Positions 61,103 through 64,000 of a stretch of 64,000 bases of DNA are shown here, in pieces. The translations under genes and the position numbers were made by a program. The stretch is from Blautia sp. An81 (GTDB lineage Bacteria; Bacillota; Clostridia; Lachnospirales; Lachnospiraceae): the NCBI RefSeq assembly GCF_002161285.1, contig NZ_NFHH01000008.1, forward strand, positions 1 through 64,000, in the 5' to 3' direction. Below the pieces are notes generated by a model, which was not told the DNA's origin, did not search any database, and saw only the letters and a program-made list of their open reading frames with translations. Position 1 is the stretch's first letter; every line of letters starts with the position of its first letter.

Positions 61103-62314
61103 ATGAAAGATTATCTTTCTCTTAGGGAAGCGGCCCAAAAGTGGGGGGTGTCCGAAAGGAGAATTAACCAATATTGTACAGAAGGCCGAATAGCCGGTGC
61201 ACAGCGGATCGGGAAAGCCTGGGCAATTCCTTCTAATGCACAAAAGCCCGGCGATCCCAGACGAATGCGTCAGCAGGGAAAAATTCCTCCGCTGCAGACA
61301 TCTGCCGGCGGCCGGCTGAATCACGCAAACCTTATGCCCTTGATGAATACGGCATTTGTACCGGGAAACTGCCAGGCTGCAGCCCTGGCTATGACCCCGG
61401 GACCCCGGAGAGATATCGCTCTGGCAGAGTATCATTATTTCAGCGGACAGCCGGAGGCTGCAGCAAAAGAGGCTGAAGAGTATCTTACCAGCCCTGATAT
61501 AGGGGCGAAACTTTCTGCCTGTCTGATCTATGCCTATGCCAACTTGTCTCTGGGACGTATTCCCCGGGCAAGATTTGCCCTTGATGAGCTGAATGCCGCC
61601 CTTGCTTCTGCTGGAAAGGAATCCCCAGAGTTCCGGGCTGCAGCGGCCTTTGTTGCATCGGCGGGGGCGGTACTTTTGCATCTGCCGATGCCGGATAAGC
61701 TGCCGGAGATTGAAAGCTTTCTGCCTCTGCTTCCGCCGGGACTGCGGGCCTTTGCTTTGTATGTACAGGCCCACTATCTCTATTTGAAAAAGGAATACAG
61801 CAAAAGTGCCGGGACGGTAGAGGCGACACTTGCTATGGGCGCCTCGGCTTATCCCATTCCTGCTATTTACCTGCACCTGGTTGCAGTGATGGACTATATG
61901 AGTCTGAAGCAGTCCGAACAGGCGCAAGGGCATCTTCTGACGGCATGGGAAATGGCCCGGCCGGATGATCTCATTGAGGGCTTTGGAGAACACCATGGGC
62001 TTTTAGGCGCAATGCTGGAAGCGGTTATAAAACCCAAATGGCCAGAAGATTTCAAAAGAATTATCGACATTACTTACCGTTTTTCTTCCGGATGGCGTAG
62101 AGTTCATAACCCTATAACCGGCCATGATGTAGCCGATGATCTGACCACAACGGAGTTTGCGATTGCCATGCTTGCAGCCCGTAACTGGACAACCCAGGAG
62201 ATCGCAGAACACCTGAATATCTCCGTAAACACGGTAAAAAGCCATATCTCCGAGGCCATGCGGAAACTGAATGTAAGGAACCGGAAAAGCCTGAAACAAT
62301 ATATGTTAGAGTAA
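61103..62314 (+). CDS. LuxR-type regulator with N-terminal excisionase-like helix-turn-helix
   Basis: 403 residues. The N-terminus (YLSLREAAQKWGVSERRINQ ... RIAGAQRIGKAWAIP) is a MerR/excisionase-like DNA-binding helix. The middle 230 residues are TPR-like helices. The C-terminus is a LuxR helix-turn-helix (LAARNWTTQEIAEHLNISVN and then TVKSHISEAMRKLNV). Two DNA-binding ends around a TPR body is an arrangement seen in Lachnospiraceae regulators. The start ATG 61103 follows AAAGGCGG. It lies immediately upstream of the peptide/PqqD/radical SAM unit and may control it. Confidence 0.85.
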   Translation: MKDYLSLREAAQKWGVSERRINQYCTEGRIAGAQRIGKAWAIPSNAQKPGDPRRMRQQGKIPPLQTSAGGRLNHANLMPLMNTAFVPGNCQAAALAMTPGPRRDIALAEYHYFSGQPEAAAKEAEEYLTSPDIGAKLSACLIYAYANLSLGRIPRARFALDELNAALASAGKESPEFRAAAAFVASAGAVLLHLPMPDKLPEIESFLPLLPPGLRAFALYVQAHYLYLKKEYSKSAGTVEATLAMGASAYPIPAIYLHLVAVMDYMSLKQSEQAQGHLLTAWEMARPDDLIEGFGEHHGLLGAMLEAVIKPKWPEDFKRIIDITYRFSSGWRRVHNPITGHDVADDLTTTEFAIAMLAARNWTTQEIAEHLNISVNTVKSHISEAMRKLNVRNRKSLKQYMLE

Positions 62315-62340
62315 GAAAAATATCTGAAAAGCCTTTGGCT

Positions 62341-62377
62341 ATCACCCATTTCGACGGGGAGAATGGGTGATGGTTTT
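62341..62377 (+). terminator. terminator after the LuxR-type gene
   Basis: ATCACCCATT (62341-62350) pairs perfectly with AATGGGTGAT (62362-62371) and is followed by GGTTTTT. A TATAAT at 62394-62399 just after it may be the -10 of a new transcript for the peptide gene, but no good -35 is seen. Confidence 0.85.
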
Positions 62378-62501
62378 TCCAGGATTTTCCCTGTATAATA
62401 AAAAAAGCTGCATTGTGGATACTGATAGAAAACAGTTGCCCGGAGTCCAGGTATTCTGTGATGGAAGAACGACGCTCTTTTATGAAAAAGGAAAAGAAAC
62501 C

Positions 62502-62588
62502 ATGATTGTGGAACCTTTGGTATGGAGGCTGTCACACAGAACTATCGGAGAACCCGGAATACTGGAAAAGACGGAAAATTTGCACTAA
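62502..62588 (+). CDS. 28-residue peptide, candidate RiPP precursor
   Basis: A short open frame starting MIVEPLVWRLSH and ending EKTENLH. AAGGA lies about 9 nt before the ATG, which is a proper ribosome site. It is the only small gene with such a site between the terminator at 62341 and the pqqD-like gene. Its place upstream of a PqqD-type recognition protein and a radical SAM enzyme is that of a RiPP precursor. It has Trp, Arg, His and Thr residues that radical SAM enzymes can modify but no Cys. The role is inferred only from size and context. Confidence 0.45.
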   Translation: MIVEPLVWRLSHRTIGEPGILEKTENLH

Positions 62589-62602
62589 GGATCGCCTTGA
62601 AC

Positions 62603-62635
62603 GCTTTCCTGAGAGCTGAATTCAGGCAGGAAAGC
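62603..62635 (+). terminator. hairpin between the peptide gene and the PqqD-like gene
   Basis: GCTTTCCT (62603-62610) pairs perfectly with AGGAAAGC (62628-62635) over a 17-nt loop that can pair further (CTGA/TCAG). There is no T-run, so it is more likely an attenuating or stabilising element that keeps the short upstream transcript abundant. Confidence 0.5.
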
Positions 62636-62661
62636 AGGCGGATATAACAGGGAGTGATGGG

Positions 62662-62985
62662 ATGAAATTAAAAGATGGACTGATACTCAGGGAAGTGGCT
62701 GGTCAGTATGTGATCGTACCGACAGGGAAACGGGTCAAGGATGTGACAGGAGTTCTGTATATGACCAAACCTGCGGCAGCCCTGTGGGACTATATGCAGA
62801 GTCATGACTTTGAAAAAGAAGACCTGATCAAGCTGACCATGGAACGGTATACAGACGCCACATACGACCAGGTATCAGCAGACCTGGATAAATTTTTAAA
62901 GGAGCTGGCAGAACGAGGCATTCTGGAGGTAGAAGGCCAGATATATGGAAATTTCAGTATGCGTCTGCCGAAACAGCCAAAATGA
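62662..62985 (+). CDS. PqqD-like peptide-recognition protein
   Basis: 107 residues. The pattern LKDGLILREVAGQYVIVPTG, then AAALWDYMQS and YDQVSADLDKFLKELAERGI, is that of PqqD-type RiPP recognition elements, small winged-helix proteins that hold the precursor leader for the modifying enzyme. GGGAG precedes the ATG. Its stop overlaps the start of the radical SAM gene (ATGA), so the two proteins are made together. Confidence 0.88.
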   Translation: MKLKDGLILREVAGQYVIVPTGKRVKDVTGVLYMTKPAAALWDYMQSHDFEKEDLIKLTMERYTDATYDQVSADLDKFLKELAERGILEVEGQIYGNFSMRLPKQPK

Positions 62986-64000
62986 GCAGCCATGAATTTG
63001 AACCTGCCTGCAGGAGAATGGAATGGCTGGATCCTTTTTATAAGGCAGTATGGGAGAAAGCTTTTGCAGAGGCAATCCCTATATCCGGAACTTTTGAACT
63101 GACATCCAGGTGCAACTTTAACTGCCGTATGTGTTACGTACATCTGCCGGAATCTGAAATCGGCAGACATGGCAGGGAACTGACAGCAAAAGAATGGATT
63201 CGGATTGCTACAGAAGCAAAAGACGCAGGAACTACCTGGCTTTGCATTACCGGAGGAGAACCTCTGATGCACCCGGAATTTGAAACTATTTGGCGGGAAT
63301 TGAACCAGATGGGATTTTTCATCACCCTGCAGACCAATGCTTCTCTGGTACCAAGATTTGAAAAACTGTTCCAGGAATGTCCGCCCCGGGCCTGTAAGAT
63401 TACCCTGTATGGATCCAGCGATCAGGTGTACGCAGATGTGTGCCAGATAGAAAAAGGATTTGCAAGGGCTAATGCGGGAATCCAGATGTTAAGGCAGATG
63501 AAGATACCAATCGAATTGGTCAGCACGGTGATCCGCCAGAATCTGGATGATGTGGAAAATATCATTCGGTATGTGGGAAAAAATAAGCTTCAGTGGATCC
63601 CTAACATAAACGTAAGGACTGCCGGACGAGGGGTAGAGGTAGATATGAAAAATCTGCGGATCCGCCCGCCGAAAATAGATAAGCCAGCCGGACAGGAAAC
63701 GACAGGACAGAAAAAAAGAATTATGGATCCGGACAGAAAGCCTTGTACATATTGTAAAGATTTTCGCTTGGGCTATTGGATTGTCTGGAACGGATATATG
63801 AGATTCTGCAGCTTTATGAACGGCCCGGATATTCCGGTGAGGGACAAGCCCTTTCAAGAATGCTGGCAAGAACTGGTTAAATTCCAGGAAAGCCTTCAGT
63901 GGCCGGAAGAATGCAGGATATGCGAACAGAAAGAAAGCTGTGCAAGGTGTGCAGCCTTGTTTGATATAGAGAATGGAAATTTGAAGATGAAAGATGAATT
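62982..64000 (+). CDS. radical SAM/SPASM peptide-modifying enzyme (incomplete at the window edge)
   Basis: 339 codons are visible and the frame remains open at the end of the window. The radical SAM cluster motif is CNFNCRMC (C-x3-C-x2-C) within GTFELTSRCNFNCRMCYVHL. LCITGGEPLMHPEF gives the GGE SAM-binding motif. A C-terminal cysteine-rich SPASM/twitch part begins with KPCTYCKDFRLGYWIVWNG and continues ECRICEQKESCARC. Such enzymes with a separate PqqD partner install cross-links or other changes in ribosomal peptides. The start ATG 62982 overlaps the PqqD-like stop. Confidence 0.9.
   Translation, partial: MSSHEFEPACRRMEWLDPFYKAVWEKAFAEAIPISGTFELTSRCNFNCRMCYVHLPESEIGRHGRELTAKEWIRIATEAKDAGTTWLCITGGEPLMHPEFETIWRELNQMGFFITLQTNASLVPRFEKLFQECPPRACKITLYGSSDQVYADVCQIEKGFARANAGIQMLRQMKIPIELVSTVIRQNLDDVENIIRYVGKNKLQWIPNINVRTAGRGVEVDMKNLRIRPPKIDKPAGQETTGQKKRIMDPDRKPCTYCKDFRLGYWIVWNGYMRFCSFMNGPDIPVRDKPFQECWQELVKFQESLQWPEECRICEQKESCARCAALFDIENGNLKMKDE

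Noticed and set aside
60797-61996. A 399-residue minus-strand frame across the LuxR-type gene and its promoter
   Set aside because: It runs against the clear plus-strand gene, covers the promoter palindrome, and has a composition typical of a shadow frame.
62367-62588. A 73-residue reading frame covering the small peptide
   Set aside because: Its upstream ATG lies next to the terminator, with no ribosome site before it, and the N-terminal part is not protein-like. The ATG at 62502 with AAGGA upstream is the better start.
1-64000. tRNA or rRNA genes
   Set aside because: No cloverleaf-like segment with CCA-type ends or conserved rRNA strings was noticed on reading; absence is not proved without a covariance search.

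Overview
The window looks like a chromosomal segment of a gut Lachnospiraceae bacterium, probably close to Blautia or Ruminococcus. The reasons are the moderately low GC with purine-rich Shine-Dalgarno sites (GGAGG and AAGGA), YesM/YesN-type sensor pairs, an extended MglC, BspA-like leucine-rich-repeat and MurR/RpiR proteins, and dense operons joined by ATGA overlaps. All assignments are by reading motifs; nothing was searched.

Left third (1-24000) is a defence island. An IS1634-type insertion sequence (1-2128) fills the left edge. It is followed by a type III CRISPR-Cas locus of III-D character: a CARF/HEPN TM1812-type ribonuclease, Cas6, an HD-less Cas10 broken into two frames, Csx10, a double-Cas7 protein, Csx19 and a TIGR03986-type RAMP that ends in a cold-shock domain. 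No cas1 or cas2 is present. Two CRISPR arrays follow (14180-14730 and 16365-17136). Their 36-nt repeats are related but different, and each has a copy of the same leader of about 205 bp. Between the arrays lie a decayed metallopeptidase gene and a small DUF3232-like gene. Directly downstream is a complete Wadjet (JetABCD) anti-plasmid operon.

Middle (24000-39000) holds a MarR-MATE efflux operon with a clear operator, an aldo/keto reductase, an AAA ATPase fused to a PD-(D/E)XK nuclease fold, a short UvrA-like ATPase, a SWIM-SNF2 helicase, a multiply disrupted BspA/dockerin-like surface protein gene, an RpiR-nagB amino-sugar operon and a Lys/Glu-rich lipoprotein.

Right third (39000-64000) is cell-envelope, sugar-uptake and signalling genes. 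A dlt-like operon (dltA, a PLP decarboxylase-fold gene, dltC, dltB, an SGNH protein) runs into an OmpR/HK two-component pair. An mglBAC galactose-type ABC transporter follows; its permease carries an extra coiled-coil N-terminus of about 220 residues. Next are YesN and YesM regulators transcribed with two sugar-binding proteins, so this is probably a ligand-binding-protein-dependent sensor that controls mgl. After a TSUP exporter and a LytS-like kinase with a SARP-type regulator come a LuxR-type regulator with a palindromic promoter and the start of a likely RiPP cluster: a 28-residue peptide, a PqqD-like recognition protein and a radical SAM enzyme cut by the window edge.

The observations most worth a second look are the Cas10 junction (slippery A-AAA-AAC plus an ATGA restart), the RAMP-cold-shock fusion, the extra domain on the CARF/HEPN protein, the PLP enzyme inside the dlt operon, the MglC extension and the small peptide next to the radical SAM gene.
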